A stretch of DNA of 64,000 bases from Rhynchopus sp. YZ270_cl-10 (GCA_964035575.1 CAXIVB010000024.1:1-64000); one strand, 5' to 3'. Positions 36,032 through 46,720 are shown, counted from the first letter of the stretch. Notes: a model not told the origin generated them from the sequence alone. Translations and numbers: made by a program.

Positions 36032-36188
36032 TTTTTTACGTTAGCATGATTGTCTTTGTGTGTCTTTGTGCAAAGCAAAAAAAAAAAAAACACACACAAG
36101 AAGTGAGGATCTTCAAAACCACGTTTTTGACCTGACCCACCTCCAACTAGACAACCCTGTCTTGTATTCCGACAATATGGTATCTATT

Positions 36189-36489
36189 GAGCCGGGATGT
36201 GTTGGCTGCATCCTGAAACCCCTAGCTTCTGGGGGGGCAAGCTTCTCCAGAACTGGGCACTCTTTGAGGTGGACCAAAGGCACCTTCAACTTCTGTGTTG
36301 ATGTGTTGTCCGTGTTAGTCTACTGTCCTGTTTGCGGCCTTGGTGTAAACCAGGGCAACAATCAGAGTGAAATGGGGTGAACCGGGCCAGGCTGGTCTCA
36401 CAGAGCAGCTCATAACTCCTGCAGTGGACAGTTCAAGGATCGCAGCACAGAGCAGAGTGAGGGTGTTTCCAACTCAATGGCTTGAACTG
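36189..36489 (+). ncRNA. SRP RNA (7SL), unit 2
   Basis: Copy of 13445-13745, with its 34-bp element at 36132-36165. Confidence 0.9.
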
Positions 36490-36665
36490 GAGAAGCGTTT
36501 CTTTTTTACATTTTTCCATGTGAACATTGTTTCCACATCACCATACACATGTGTTGTTGATACACCCCACCACGTTGCCCAGACCATTCCTACCCACATT
36601 ATTCACCACAAGTGGCATGTTTACCAGTACATGTTGGTGCTTAGAGCAATGTTAAGAAAAAGGGC

Positions 36666-36778
36666 AACCAACGATTTCTAAAGCTACAGTTTCTGTACTT
36701 CATTGGTATGGAAGCATGAAGATTATATTCTTCTCACACAACTTTGTCAAACATGGCCAGCCTCGAAAGAGACTGGCC
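36666..36778 (+). ncRNA. Spliced leader RNA, unit 2 copy 4
   Basis: Copy of 13922-14034. Confidence 0.94.
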
Positions 36779-36899
36779 TTTTTTACGTCACCATGAGAAA
36801 AAACATTCACACATATGATGCATGTACAAAGTGTGTGTCACCCTGACCCACCTCCAACAAGACAACCCTGTCTTGTTTTCCCATACTCTCCCTATGTTT

Positions 36900-37224
36900 G
36901 GGTGCTAAGTTAGTGTGCTACTTCGAAACCAAACAACTCGTTCAGCAACAGCTAAAACTTGAAAAGACCTTTCTATTTAAGAAAATTCTTTACAATTTTT
37001 ATGATGCGGTCCTGCTGTTGGGCCTGATGTGGCCCAAGGCGGAACTACTTTCATATGATGTAAATCCCGTACATTCGTACAGAATATTACCCATGATGAT
37101 TATTCTTACATTAGCGTGTAACACTAATTCTGACTGCGTTCTATTTCACACTTCAAATATTAGAACTGGATGTGGGGCTGCCAGTTTACTGGTGGTCCCG
37201 ATCCAGCACACAACGCAAGCACCC
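36900..37224 (+). ncRNA. Unidentified RNA X, unit 2
   Basis: Copy of 14156-14480, with its 34-bp element at 36843-36876. Confidence 0.75.
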
Positions 37225-37493
37225 TTTTTTATATTTTCCCACCCAGCACCCCCCCTGTGTCTGTGTTGTTGCCTAAGCATCGCCTTTTACAGGCTTCCTT
37301 GCAGGGAGTGTTCGGTCAAGTGATAGTGATGAAGAAGGACAGGGGCGAGTTTTCTCGTGAAATGCTTTGAAGCCTCTGACATTGAGAGGCTCGCTCCGAC
37401 CTCTGTTTTTAATAACCCACATCACAGTGGTAACCACTGTGTATGTATGGTATGTATGGTATGTTTGTTTTTGTTTTGTTAAAAAAGAGGGTA

Positions 37494-37676
37494 TGCCACT
37501 CCTGGATGTTGTGCAGCTCCAGGGCAACATGTGTGAACGGACCAGGTTGCCCTGGCGACCCGTCACCCCAATGAGAAATTGCGTTAATATCATCAGTGCA
37601 CAAGGCACTGTATCAGATATTAAGCTGATAAGAACAGATAATACACTTGATCTTAGCCAAAAGGCCGAGAAGGTAT
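37494..37676 (-). ncRNA. U2 snRNA, unit 2
   Basis: Copy of 14750-14932. Confidence 0.95.
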
Positions 37677-37829
37677 GACTTCTTTTTAGTCCATACCGAA
37701 TTCGACACCCATGTACAGGGAAGCATGATTATGATCAATATTACTAGGAAACAACAAGGCAAGCAGATTACACACCCATGTCACAGGGAAGTAAGTGAAG
37801 GTGATGATCAATCTTATTAGTAAAAACAA

Positions 37830-37971
37830 GGCCGCCGAAGCAGCTACACAAATTGCCAATGTGGCAACGCCGAAGCGGCCCATGGCGGGAATTGGGTAGT
37901 TTTCAACCAGCAATCTCTCCACAGCGTCCCTATTTGGTCATTGCTTATGGAATTATCCCGAGCGCAAGAAT
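37830..37971 (-). ncRNA. U4 snRNA, unit 2
   Basis: Copy of 15086-15227. The spacer to 38434 copies 15280-15690. Confidence 0.94.
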
Positions 37972-38492
37972 ACCTCCTTTTCTCCCAGTCGTGTCACAAA
38001 GCTATGTCCACAGGGAAGTGTGTTGGGGTGGTAACATATAGACACCACGTAAAGTTAACACACCAGAACTACCACCGCCAATGTGCCTCCCTATAGACAT
38101 CTGTGCAGCCGATAGGTGGAACAAACAAGGGCAAGACTGTACTCTACACAGGATCTGTTTTTGAGTGCATTCGTGTTGAAGATTGTTTTCTTCGGCACAA
38201 GACCAAAGCTGGATGATGACATAGGTTGGGCATGTGCAGCATGAGCACTTGCGATGATTGTCACATACTTCTTGTATTGTTTTGTCTCTCCCCTGTATGG
38301 CGCAGGGAAGAGTACCAGGCACAGCCCTTCCACTTACAGCTTGTTTTTAAGAAAAACCTCAAAAAAGGCTTCACATTACTTTTTTCACCTTCAAGGACAT
38401 CTTGATCAATCAAGAAGTTACCACACTATCCTCGCTCTCAACATGCTTCCATGTGTAGCAAAGTGCACACAGCAATAGAACAAAACAGAGCC

Positions 38493-38606
38493 ATATCACG
38501 GTTCTTGCCCATATCGAACTCATCTTTCGCCTTTTACTAAAGATGACCGTGGGTAAGAGCCACTATGTGAAAGCATAATTTTTGAAGGGGCCTTTGTGTC
38601 TCATCT
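38493..38606 (+). ncRNA. U5 snRNA, unit 2
   Basis: Copy of 15749-15862. Confidence 0.95.
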
Positions 38607-38678
38607 GTTTTTAAGTCTTGACAACCACTACGCTTCCCTGAAGGTGTTGGAGTTTCGCATGTTGTTAAACTCAGCTAG

Positions 38679-38840
38679 AGGTTACATACCTTACTGGTGT
38701 CTGACCTGATCAACAAGGGCGTCGACACACCAGTGGCCCTTGCATTGCACTGCGCAGGGGATACTGGTGGCACTAGCTTCGGCTGGCTTGCACAGTGAAA
38801 TTTTTGACAGCGGCGGTGCTGTGCTTTGCACAAACCCGCC
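38679..38840 (+). ncRNA. U1 snRNA, unit 2
   Basis: Copy of 15935-16096, with the same ACATACCTT 5' arm. Confidence 0.9.
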
Positions 38841-39125
38841 TTTTTAAACAAACAAACCAAAACAAACGTGATCACACAAACCATCATGTTACCCAGTAAA
38901 CCCAGTAAACCCAGCACACTGGTCTAGAGGGATCGACCACTGAGTGGTGACCTGTGAGCACACAGGCACCTGCTCCGATGCAGTAGTGCAGCGCACTAAG
39001 TGCTGTGCTAAGGACTGGCCAAACTTGTTAAACCTGCTGACCCACAAACCGGTTTTCACAACCGAAGCAAAAACAAGCTCAGAAATAAAAAGCTCTTCAA
39101 AGGTTTTCGAACCTGACTCAGTATT

Positions 39126-39244
39126 GGATTCGGCCATACTCTGGTGAATGCACCTCATCCCGCCTGATTTGAGAAGTTAAGCACCAGCAGGCCTGGATAG
39201 TACTGGCGTGGGTGACCAGCTGGGAAGTCCGGGTGCTTGAATCC
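39126..39244 (+). rRNA. 5S rRNA copy 1, unit 2
   Basis: Copy of 16382-16500. Confidence 0.97.
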
Positions 39245-39292
39245 TTTTTGCTTTTCTTCCGTGTTGGTGTGTGGTTTTAGGACATCCAGACC

Positions 39293-39326
39293 CTGACCCA
39301 CCTCCAACAAGACAACCCTGTCTTGT
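39293..39326 (+). promoter_or_regulatory. Orphan 34-bp element, unit 2
   Basis: Copy of 16549-16582. Confidence 0.65.
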
Positions 39327-39373
39327 ATCCCTGTGTTTGTTGCACTATCCAGAGAGCAGAAATGAGGGGAGAC

Positions 39374-39804
39374 TACACCACCGACGGTGCTTCAGCCTAC
39401 AGGAGCATGCTGGAATGTGAATGCTGCATGACAGCATTCACAATTTCACCTTTGGTGAGATGGAGATGAGCGCAAAGGTGCAAAAATGCACAACAAAAAC
39501 TGAGGAAGAGGCATCCATACTCCCCAGAAGGGACGTGCGCACCTGCAGCCAAAAATTCTCCTGTGCTTAATATCATGCGCGCTGGGGATGCCGAAATAGC
39601 TAAACTGTTGCAAGAAGTGGGACTAATTCCCAGGCAGTTGCCCTGTACAACATGCAAGTCCACAATGCCAGAAACACTGTACTGGACACCAAGATACTCC
39701 AAGAAGATCGCAAACTGGCCTTATTTTAGGTGAAATGACCTAATGCAGAGTGCAGCGGAACAGGGGAGACAAATAAAGTTTCCTGTACCATGCAACACCC
39801 AAGA
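39374..39804 (+). pseudogene. Rearranged transposase fragments, unit 2
   Basis: Copy of 16630-17060. Confidence 0.85.
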
Positions 39805-39880
39805 CCTTTTGCACAAGTGAAGCAAAAACAAGCTCAGAAATATAAAGCTCTTCAAAGGTTTTCCACCCAGACCCATTATT

Positions 39881-39999
39881 GGATTCGGCCATACTCTGGT
39901 GAATACACCTCATCCCGCCTGATTTGAGAAGTTAAGCACCAGCAGGCCTGGATAGTACTGGCGTGGGTGACCAGCTGGGAAGTCCGGGTGCTTGAATCC
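39881..39999 (+). rRNA. 5S rRNA copy 2, unit 2
   Basis: Copy of 17137-17255. Confidence 0.97.
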
Positions 40000-40082
40000 T
40001 TTTTTCCTTATTTGTGGTGTAACACACAGAAGTTGGTTGAAAAGTGAACTGATAGTATTCAGCGCAAAGCATGATTATTGAA

Positions 40083-40154
40083 GGGTATATAGCTCAGTGG
40101 TAGAGCATTCGGCTGCAGTCCGAACGGTCCCTGGTTCGAACCCGGGTGTGCCCT
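40083..40154 (+). tRNA. tRNA-Cys(GCA), unit 2
   Basis: Copy of 17339-17410. Confidence 0.95.
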
Positions 40155-40255
40155 CTCTTTTTGTTTCAAGACCAGATTTTCTCTTGAGTGTTACTTCTCC
40201 CTTTTTGGTTTTGAATTCCATCCCCACCTTGTAAAGATTCGTTTAAGAAATGTAA

Positions 40256-40328
40256 GGGGGTTTAGCTCAAATGGTAGAGCGCTCGCTCAGCATGCGAGAG
40301 GTAGAGGGATCGATACCCTCAATCTCCA
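40256..40328 (+). tRNA. tRNA-Ala(AGC), C33, unit 2
   Basis: Copy of 17512-17584. Confidence 0.93.
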
Positions 40329-40419
40329 AACATTTTTTGGCTGGGAAACACTGTTGTGATATTTCCAGATCTCGATTCTTTTTGGTACCAAAGAAAAAGA
40401 AGGAAGCGACAGAATTGTA

Positions 40420-40491
40420 TCTCCTATGGTGTAGTGGTTAGCACTCGAGACTCTGAATCTCGCGACCGCGGTTCGAATCCGCGTAGGAGAA
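40420..40491 (+). tRNA. tRNA-Gln(CTG), unit 2
   Basis: Copy of 17676-17747. Confidence 0.95.
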
Positions 40492-40584
40492 CTTTCCTTT
40501 TTCTCCGTTTCGTCCCTTGTTATTCTCCTCTATGACTGTTTGAAACACATTCCCACTTTCATATTCTTGTTGGCTTTTATTGAA

Positions 40585-40666
40585 GGCGAGATGGCCGAGT
40601 GGTCTAAGGCGCCAGGTTAAGGCCCTGGTCCCTTCGGGGGCGTGGGTTCAAACCCCACTCTCGTCA
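40585..40666 (+). tRNA. tRNA-Leu(AAG), unit 2
   Basis: Copy of 17841-17922. Confidence 0.95.
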
Positions 40667-40755
40667 CTTGTTGTTCTTTTTCTTTTTCATTTTCAATCCA
40701 TCCATTTTGTTTTGTTTTCAAGATTGTGCAAAACACAAAAAGCACACTTGTCAGG

Positions 40756-40828
40756 TCCTCCTTGGCGCAGTCGGTAGCGCGTCAGGCTGTTAACCTGCAG
40801 GTCGTTGGTTCGAACCCAACAGGAGGAG
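40756..40828 (+). tRNA. tRNA-Asn(GTT) second gene, unit 2
   Basis: Copy of 18012-18084. Confidence 0.96.
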
Positions 40829-40887
40829 ACTTTTTTCCCTTCTCAAACCATTTTCTGTTCTTTGCAAAAGTCATAAAAAACTGGGAA

Positions 40888-40969
40888 GGCGAGATGGCCG
40901 AGCGGTCTAAGGCGCCAGGTTTAGGCCCTGGTCTCTTCGGAGGCGTGGGTTCAAACCCCACTCTCGTCA
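40888..40969 (+). tRNA. tRNA-Leu(TAG), unit 2
   Basis: Copy of 18144-18225. Confidence 0.95.
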
Positions 40970-41033
40970 CGTTATTACCATTTTTCCGCAGAAAACCCAC
41001 CTCTTGTGGAAAACAGTTCCGGTCATTATTGTA

Positions 41034-41106
41034 GCAGCTATCGTCTAGTGGTTAGGACGCTCGCCTCACACGCGAGAGATCGTCGGTTCAATCCCGACTA
41101 GCTGTA
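41034..41106 (+). tRNA. tRNA-Val(CAC), unit 2
   Basis: Copy of 18290-18362. Confidence 0.95.
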
Positions 41107-41196
41107 ATTTCTTTTTGAACTTTCCTTCACATTTTCGTTCAATGCAACGATCGAAAAGATGTCCCCATGCAGATAATAGTTTTGCCTACTATCAGA

Positions 41197-41223
41197 TCCG
41201 CTGTAGTATAGTGGTTAGAACAG
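41197..41223 (+). pseudogene. tRNA-Glu(CTC), 5' part, split by insertion
   Basis: The acceptor 5' strand and D arm of the gene intact at 18453-18524. It ends with the left copy of the 8-bp target duplication TAGAACAG (41216-41223). Confidence 0.95.
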
Positions 41224-41226
41224 GGC

Positions 41227-41460
41227 CATACTGACTTACATGGTTATGGGAAAACTTACATGTTTATGGAAAAAACTGACTTACATGTTTATGAAAAACA
41301 TGACTTACATGTTTATTAAGCCGGGGATTTTTGTGTACAAATAAACATGTAAGTCATGTTTTTCATAACCATGTAAGTCATGTTGAGATTTTTGCCGGTT
41401 CATAACCATGTAAGTCATGTTTTTCATAAACATGTAAGTCAGTTTTTTTTTGAGGTCAGG
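41227..41460. repeat. Subterminal CTTACATG inverted repeats
   Basis: Multiple copies of ACTTACATGTTTATG and the complement CATAAACATGTAAGTCA fold back on each other. The right end has related words at 44365-44460. Subterminal repeats of this type often bind transposase. Confidence 0.7.
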
Positions 41461-41573
41461 TCGAGATTCAATACCCGGGTCGGGAACATATTTCTGCCAC
41501 TTAGCCAAAAACTGACTTGTCTCGGGGGTTGAACCCGCGACCATAAGAAAAGTTATACCTGCGTGGTGGTATG

Positions 41574-41821
41574 TCGGGCGCACAGGGGGGTACCCTAATC
41601 GGGCGCACAGGGGGGTACCCTAATCGGGCGCACAGGGGGGTCCCTAATCGGGCGCACAGGGGGGTCATTTCCTAATCGGGCGCACAGGGGGGTCGGCTAA
41701 TCGGGCGCACAGGGGGGTCCCCCTAATCGGGCGCACAGGGGGGTCGCCTAATCGGGCGCACAGGGGGGTCCTCCTAATCGGGCGCACAGGGGGGTCGGCT
41801 AATCGGGCGCACAGGGGGGTG
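41574..41821. repeat. Tandem GGGCGCACAGGGGGGT array
   Basis: About ten repeats of a 24-30 bp unit CTAATCGGGCGCACAGGGG. The first is preceded by GTATGTC, as in the single motif near 3233. Confidence 0.85.
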
Positions 41822-41949
41822 GTTTTTTTGAAATATTTTGTTCAACATGACTTATCGTGCAAAATTTTTTTTGAGACCTCAACCCAAGGGGGGAAGACTA
41901 CTGGTGGTAAAATTTGGTGGTGGAAAATTTTTTTGGTACACTGGGATCA

Positions 41950-42700
41950 CACACTAGCCAGATGAAGTGCCCGAACCCCGCGCACCCGCAGAACCACACC
42001 AGCCAGATAACGCAACCTCGAACCAGCAGGTTCCCGCGCACCCGCACCCACCAGCCAGCTTAGTGACCACACCAGCCAGATAACGCAACCTAGAACCAGC
42101 TAGGTCCCGCGCACCCGCACCCACCAGCCAGCTTATTGACCACACCAGCCAGATAACGCAACCTCGAACCAGCAGGTTCCCGCGCACCCGCACCCACCAG
42201 CCAGCTTAGTGACCACACCAGCCAGATAACACAACCTAGAACCAGCTAGGTCCCGCGCACCCGCACCCACCAGCCAGCTTAGTGACCACACCAGCCAGAT
42301 AACACAACCTAGAACCAGCTAGGTCCCGCGCACCCGCACCCACCAGCCAGCTTAGTGACCACACCAGCCAGATAACGTTGCCCGAACCCCGCGCACCCGC
42401 ACAACCACACCAGCCGGATAACGCAACCTATAACCCGCAAACCCGCGCACCCGCAAACCCGCAAACCCGCACAACCACCAGCCAGATAACGCAACCTAGA
42501 ACCAGCTAGGTCCCGCGCACCCGCACCCACCAGCCAGCTTATTGACCACACCAGCCAGATAACGTTGCCCGAACCCCGCGCACCCGCACAACCACACCAG
42601 CCGGATAACGCAACCTATAACCCGCAAACCCGCGCACCCGTCAACCCGCAAACCCGCACAACCACCAGCCAGATAACGCAAGCTAGAACCAGATAACGTT
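41950..42700. repeat. Tandem CCAGCCAGATAACGCAACC array
   Basis: Imperfect repeats built from CGCGCACCCGCACCCACC and CAGCCAGATAACGCAACC. The complementary array lies at 43612-44130, forming the arms of the large palindrome. Confidence 0.8.
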
Positions 42701-42761
42701 GACTAAACGAACACGAAGGTATGTAAGAGAATGACTAACCTGCAAGACATATGTGGAGGAT

Positions 42762-42837
42762 GTCTCTCCGAGGATTGAATCCGAGTCCGCGAGATTTGCT
42801 GACCTGAGCAGTAACCACTTGGCTACTAAGTCTCACA
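42762..42837 (-). pseudogene. tRNA-like module in the insertion (left)
   Basis: The minus strand contains TAGCCAAGTGGTTACTGCTC, CAGGTCAGCAAATCT and a degenerate B box GATTCAATCC. Inverted partner of 43032-43104; related to 6257-6333. Confidence 0.55.
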
Positions 42838-42849
42838 TAAGGATTTCAC

Positions 42850-42935
42850 ATACTGGTCACCCACGCCAGTACTATCCAGGCCTACTGGTACTTAACTTCT
42901 CAACTATGTAGGGACAGGGTGTATTCACCGGTACA
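42850..42935 (-). pseudogene. 5S rRNA fragment in the insertion (left)
   Basis: The minus strand carries GTTAAGTACCAGTAGGCC and TGGATAGTACTGGCGTGGG, matching the middle and 3' part of 5S. Both ends of the gene are missing. Confidence 0.8.
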
Positions 42936-42944
42936 CTGGTGAAT

Positions 42945-43014
42945 GCGCCTCATCCCGCATGATGTGAGAAGTTAAGCACCAGCAGGCCTGGATAGTACTG
43001 GCGTGGGTGACCAG
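42945..43014 (+). pseudogene. 5S rRNA fragment in the insertion (right)
   Basis: Contains GAATGCGCCTCATCCCGC, GAGAAGTTAAGCACCAGCAG and AGTACTGGCGTGGGTGACC, but the 3' strand is replaced by GTATGTGAAATCC. It forms an inverted pair with the fragment at 42850. Confidence 0.8.
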
Positions 43015-43031
43015 TATGTGAAATCCTAATG

Positions 43032-43104
43032 TGAGACTTAGTAGCCAAGTGGTTACCACTCAGGTCAACAAATCTTTCATCGCAGGTTCAATACCCGGAG
43101 CGGA
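43032..43104 (+). pseudogene. tRNA-like module in the insertion (right)
   Basis: TAGCCAAGTGGTTACCACTC, CAGGTCAACAAATCT and B box GGTTCAATACC without a pairing acceptor stem. Confidence 0.55.
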
Positions 43105-43112
43105 TACCTTTT

Positions 43113-43530
43113 CCTAATCGGGCGCACAGGGGGGTCCCTAATCGGGCGCACAGGGGGGTCATTTCCTAATCGGGCGCACAGGGGGGTCGGCTAATCGGGC
43201 GCACAGGGGGGTCCCCCTAATCGGGCGCACAGGGGGGTCGCCTAATCGGGCGCACAGGGGGGTCCTCCTAATCGGGCGCACAGGGGGGTCGGCTAATCGG
43301 GCGCACAGGGGGGTCCCCCTAATCGGGCGCACAGGGGGGTCGCCTAATCGGGCGCACAGGGGGGTCCTCCTAATCGGGCGCACAGGGGGGTCGGCTAATC
43401 GGGCGCACAGGGGGGTCCCTAATCGGGCGCACAGGGGGGTTTTAGCCGGGCTCTTAATAGCCGTAAAACCCCCCTGTGCGCCCGATTAGGGACCCCCCTG
43501 TGCGCCCGATTAGGGGACCCCCCTGTGCGC
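43113..43530. repeat. Second GGGCGCACAGGGGGGT array
   Basis: About thirteen direct copies, then after 43441 at least three inverted copies (CCCCCCTGTGCGCCCGATTAG-like). The direct-to-inverted switch makes a hairpin near 43455. Confidence 0.85.
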
Positions 43531-43611
43531 CCGACTGGCCTGCGTGGTAACCACTCGGCTACACTGTCTCATACTTCTCCACACAGTTTTTCTGAAGAGG
43601 TCCTGACCAAA

Positions 43612-44130
43612 TGCGGGTTCTAGGTTACGTTATCTGACTGGTGTGGTTGTGCGGGTGTGCGGGGTTCGGGTAATGTTATCTGGCTCTAGGTTACGTTATC
43701 TAGCTGGTGGTTGTGCGGGTTTGCGGGTTTGCGGGTGCGCGGGTTTGCGGGTTCTAGGTTGCGCTATCTGGCTGGTGTGGTTGTGCGGGTGCGCGGGGTT
43801 CGGACAACGTTATCTGGTTCGTGTGGTTAATAAGCTGGCTGGTGGGTGCGGGTGCGCGGGAACTAGCTGGTTCTAGGTTGCGTTATCTGGCTGGTGGTTG
43901 TGCGGGTTTGCGGGTTGACGGGTGCGCGGGTTTGCGGTCCCTAGCTGGTTCGTGTGGTTGCGCGGGTGCGCGGGGTTCGGGCAACGTTATCTGGCTGGTG
44001 TGGTTGTGCGGGTGTGCGGGGTTCGGGCACGTTATCTGGCTGGTGTGGTTGTGCGGGTGCGCGGGGTTCGGTCAGCGTTATCTGGTTCTAGGTTGCGTTA
44101 TCTGGTTCGTGTGGCTGATATGGTTCTCGG
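43612..44130. repeat. Inverted partner of the CCAGCCAGATAACG array
   Basis: GGTTGCGTTATCTGGCTGG and GTGGTTGTGCGGGTGCGCGG repeats, complementary to 41950-42700. The small frames here are by-products of the repeat. Confidence 0.8.
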
Positions 44131-44467
44131 GGGTCAGTTACTTAGCTTGCTCGTGTGCTATGTTATGTGGGTGAACACCACCAGTATACTTCCCCATGTA
44201 CTAAGGGTAAAAAACACTTTGTACATGGACACAAAAATTTTGCCAGAGGTCTTCATAAGAAATTTTTCACAGGCAAAAAAAAATTTTTTTTTTTCGAACG
44301 AGCTTTTTCTGAAGAAAAATTTTTTTTTGTGTAGAAAAAATTTTTTTGGCCTGTAAGTGGGTCAACCTGAAAATCCATAAACATGTAAGTTTCCCACCAT
44401 AAACATGTAAGTCATGTTTTTCCCAAAACATGTAAGTGGATCCCAAAACATGTAAGTCATGGTCACC

Positions 44468-44520
44468 TAGAACAGCCGGCTCTCACCCGGCAGACCGGGG
44501 TTCAATTCCCCGCAGCGGAA
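44468..44520 (+). pseudogene. tRNA-Glu(CTC), 3' part, split by insertion
   Basis: Begins with the right copy of TAGAACAG, followed by the anticodon arm, T arm and acceptor 3' strand. Too far from the 5' part to form one tRNA. Confidence 0.95.
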
Positions 44521-44614
44521 AATACCTTTTTTTAGACCAAGTTTTGGAGAGAAGAATTTCTGACTTTTGAATATTAACGCCATCATGTAAATCTGGATGA
44601 AGAAAATAATCAGT

Positions 44615-44686
44615 GGCTTAGTGGTCTAGTGGCATGATTCTCGCTTCGGGTGCGAGAGGTCCAGGGTTCGATTCCCTGCTGAGCCC
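44615..44686 (+). tRNA. tRNA-Pro(CGG), unit 2
   Basis: Copy of 18619-18690. Confidence 0.95.
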
Positions 44687-44900
44687 CTCTTTTTATTTAG
44701 GTAGTTTCTTGCTTGGGAATTGTTTAGAAAAATTATTTCCACATCTTTTCGACCACCAAAATCCCAAGATGAAGAAGTTTGGAAAAGTGCATTTTTGTGA
44801 AAGTATTTTGCCATATCTTTGTTGTCACCAAAATCCCAAGATGGTGAGAGAATCTTGAAAAATCATTTTCCATATTTTCACTTCCCAGTGAAAAAGAGAA

Positions 44901-44973
44901 TACCCATGGTGGGGATCGAACCCACAATCTTTCGCTTAGGAAGCGAACGCCTTATCCATTGGGCTACACGGGC
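44901..44973 (-). tRNA. tRNA-Arg(CCT), unit 2
   Basis: Copy of 18905-18977. Confidence 0.94.
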
Positions 44974-45079
44974 CTAATAGTTTTACCTTCTTTCCTTTTC
45001 TCTGGGGTGGTCAAATTTAGGACAAGAGACTTTTCTGCATGACCACCCCACAATGATTCTTTGGTTTAAATGAATGTGA

Positions 45080-45152
45080 GCCTCCCTAGCTCAGTCGGTA
45101 GAGCGCAAGGCCCTTAACCTTGTGGTCGCGGGTTCGAGCCCCGCGGGAGGTG
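45080..45152 (+). tRNA. tRNA-Lys(CTT), C33, second gene, unit 2
   Basis: Copy of 19084-19156. Confidence 0.95.
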
Positions 45153-45970
45153 CTTTTCTTTTTGAATGTTCACGATTTTGCAGGTTTCTGAGATTTTGAG
45201 GCAAATGAAAACCAAAAAATATTTCCTCCACTTGATCTCAGTTCTGTTTCGTTGGCAAGTTGAGAGTGGAATTTGGGTGAAAATATGTGTTTTCCGAACC
45301 AACACAGGACTCCCACCGACCGGTGTAGGTTTTGCGTTCAACCAGGTGTGAACTGCTTCCACTCGCGAAAAGTGCCAGACCCTTTTGCTGGGGATAGCAC
45401 GTTTCAGCCCCACAACTTATCTCCTTTCTGGGCATGTCCAGTGTGCTCAGCTGCCGCTTCTTGGCGACTCACCAGTACAGAGTGGTGGAATCCAGCACAG
45501 AATGGAATGGCTGGGAAATCCTTAGCAATCCATAATTCAGATGGAAAAACTCCTGACCCGGCTATTGAATTTTCGGATCATTTTCTCAGTCACAATGCAA
45601 GCACAGAATGGAAACCAAAACCAAGCACAGAATGGAACACGGCTATAAGACTCCAGCCATTCCATTCTGTGCTGGTTTTTCGTTTCCATTCTGTGCTTGC
45701 ATTGTGACTGAGAAAATGATCTGAAAATTCAATACCCGGGTCAGGAGTTTTTTTTTCCACTCCTAACAAATCCTTACAGTAAGCCTATAAGTCTCCAGCC
45801 ATTCCATTCTGTGCTGGTTTTTGGAGCCCATTCTGTGAGCACTCGCTCGGGCCTGTACTGGAGTATAGCGGCCAGGCCATCTCCCTTCTGCGTTCCTGCC
45901 TGTCACATCCAGTGCTCAGTTGCTGCTTCTTCAGCACAACCGCATCACATCACATCACCAAAAAATAGAA
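45153..45970. mobile_element. Decayed foldback element, unit 2
   Basis: Copy of 19157-19974, including the transposase C-terminal piece. Confidence 0.7.
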
Positions 45971-46042
45971 AGGCAACTGGGGGGATCGAACCCCCGACCC
46001 TTGGTTTACAAGACCAATGCTCTGCCACTGAGCTAAATCGCC
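45971..46042 (-). tRNA. tRNA-Thr(TGT), unit 2
   Basis: Copy of 19975-20046. Confidence 0.94.
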
Positions 46043-46124
46043 GCTGATTAAGATGCTTTTGCTGTTTCTCCTGCGAAGAAGTTTTTCAAGACAACACAGA
46101 AAGGAAAGTGTGTAAAAAAAGAAA

Positions 46125-46195
46125 TGACCCTAGACGGAATCGAACCGCCGTTGATGGATTTGGAATCCATAGTGCTACCGCTACACCATAGGGCC
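46125..46195 (-). tRNA. tRNA-Trp(CCA), unit 2
   Basis: Copy of 20129-20199. Confidence 0.95.
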
Positions 46196-46280
46196 CATGA
46201 TTTAGGGCTTCAATGCGTTTAGCATGAAGGTGGAAATTTTGCTGAAAATCCCACACAAAGGAAAAAGACACACAAAAAAG

Positions 46281-46353
46281 TGCGAGGTGCCAGGATCGAA
46301 CTGACGACCTTAGGATTATGGGACCTACGCGCTCCCGACTGCGCCAACCTCGC
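46281..46353 (-). tRNA. Elongator tRNA-Met(CAT), C33, unit 2
   Basis: Copy of 20285-20357. Confidence 0.93.
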
Positions 46354-46477
46354 CTTGATATTATCGTATCATTAAGAAATACATGGGGTGCAAATTTCTA
46401 CAGGTTTGTGTGGCAAAAAAATTTTTTTGAGCCAAAAAATTTTATGGGCTTCTGTGAAAACAATGACAGTTGTAGAA

Positions 46478-46561
46478 CCTCTCGTAGCTCAATTGGTAGA
46501 GCGCTCGACTGTAGAATACTCGGTTATCGAGCGGTCGCTGGTTCGATTCCGGCCGAGAGGA
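46478..46561 (+). tRNA. tRNA-Tyr(GTA) with 11-nt intron, unit 2
   Basis: Copy of 20482-20565; the intron is at 46515-46525. Confidence 0.95.
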
Positions 46562-46638
46562 TTTTTTTCATTTTCGTGTTCCAGGTTATATTCTTCAAAC
46601 AGATGACTGCCTAAAAACAAAGAACGGTGAGAATTACA

Positions 46639-46720
46639 GCAGTCGTATCCAAGTGGTTACGGAGGTGGACTAGAAATCCATTGGGCTCTGCCCGCGCAGG
46701 TTCAAGTCCTGCCGACTGCG
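46639..46720 (+). tRNA. tRNA-Ser(AGA), unit 2
   Basis: Copy of 20643-20724. Confidence 0.95.

Larger units (their letters stand above)
41224..44467. mobile_element. 3.24-kb non-autonomous DNA transposon in tRNA-Glu(CTC)
   Basis: It is flanked by an 8-bp duplication, TAGAACAG, that is single in unit 1. The left end is GGCCATACTGACTTACATG. The right end read inward is GGTGACCATGACTTACATG, an imperfect terminal inverted repeat. No long open frame is present. The body is a large imperfect palindrome: GGGCGCACAG arrays and GCGCACCCGCACCCACCAGCC arrays on the left recur in reverse on the right, around central tRNA-like and 5S-like pieces. An 8-bp duplication suits the Merlin superfamily, whose transposase sits in the same unit; hAT elements also make 8 bp. 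Confidence 0.85.

Noticed and set aside
41574-41821. Regular array that resembles a CRISPR at first sight
   Set aside because: The repeated GGGCGCACAG unit is separated by only a few near-constant bases, not by unique spacers of even length, and lies inside a eukaryotic transposon.
43643-44174. Open frames rich in Gly, Cys and Ala (77-144 codons)
   Set aside because: They are translations of the GTGCGGGTGCGCGGG tandem repeat; the mirrored array on the left gives the same sort of frames in reverse.
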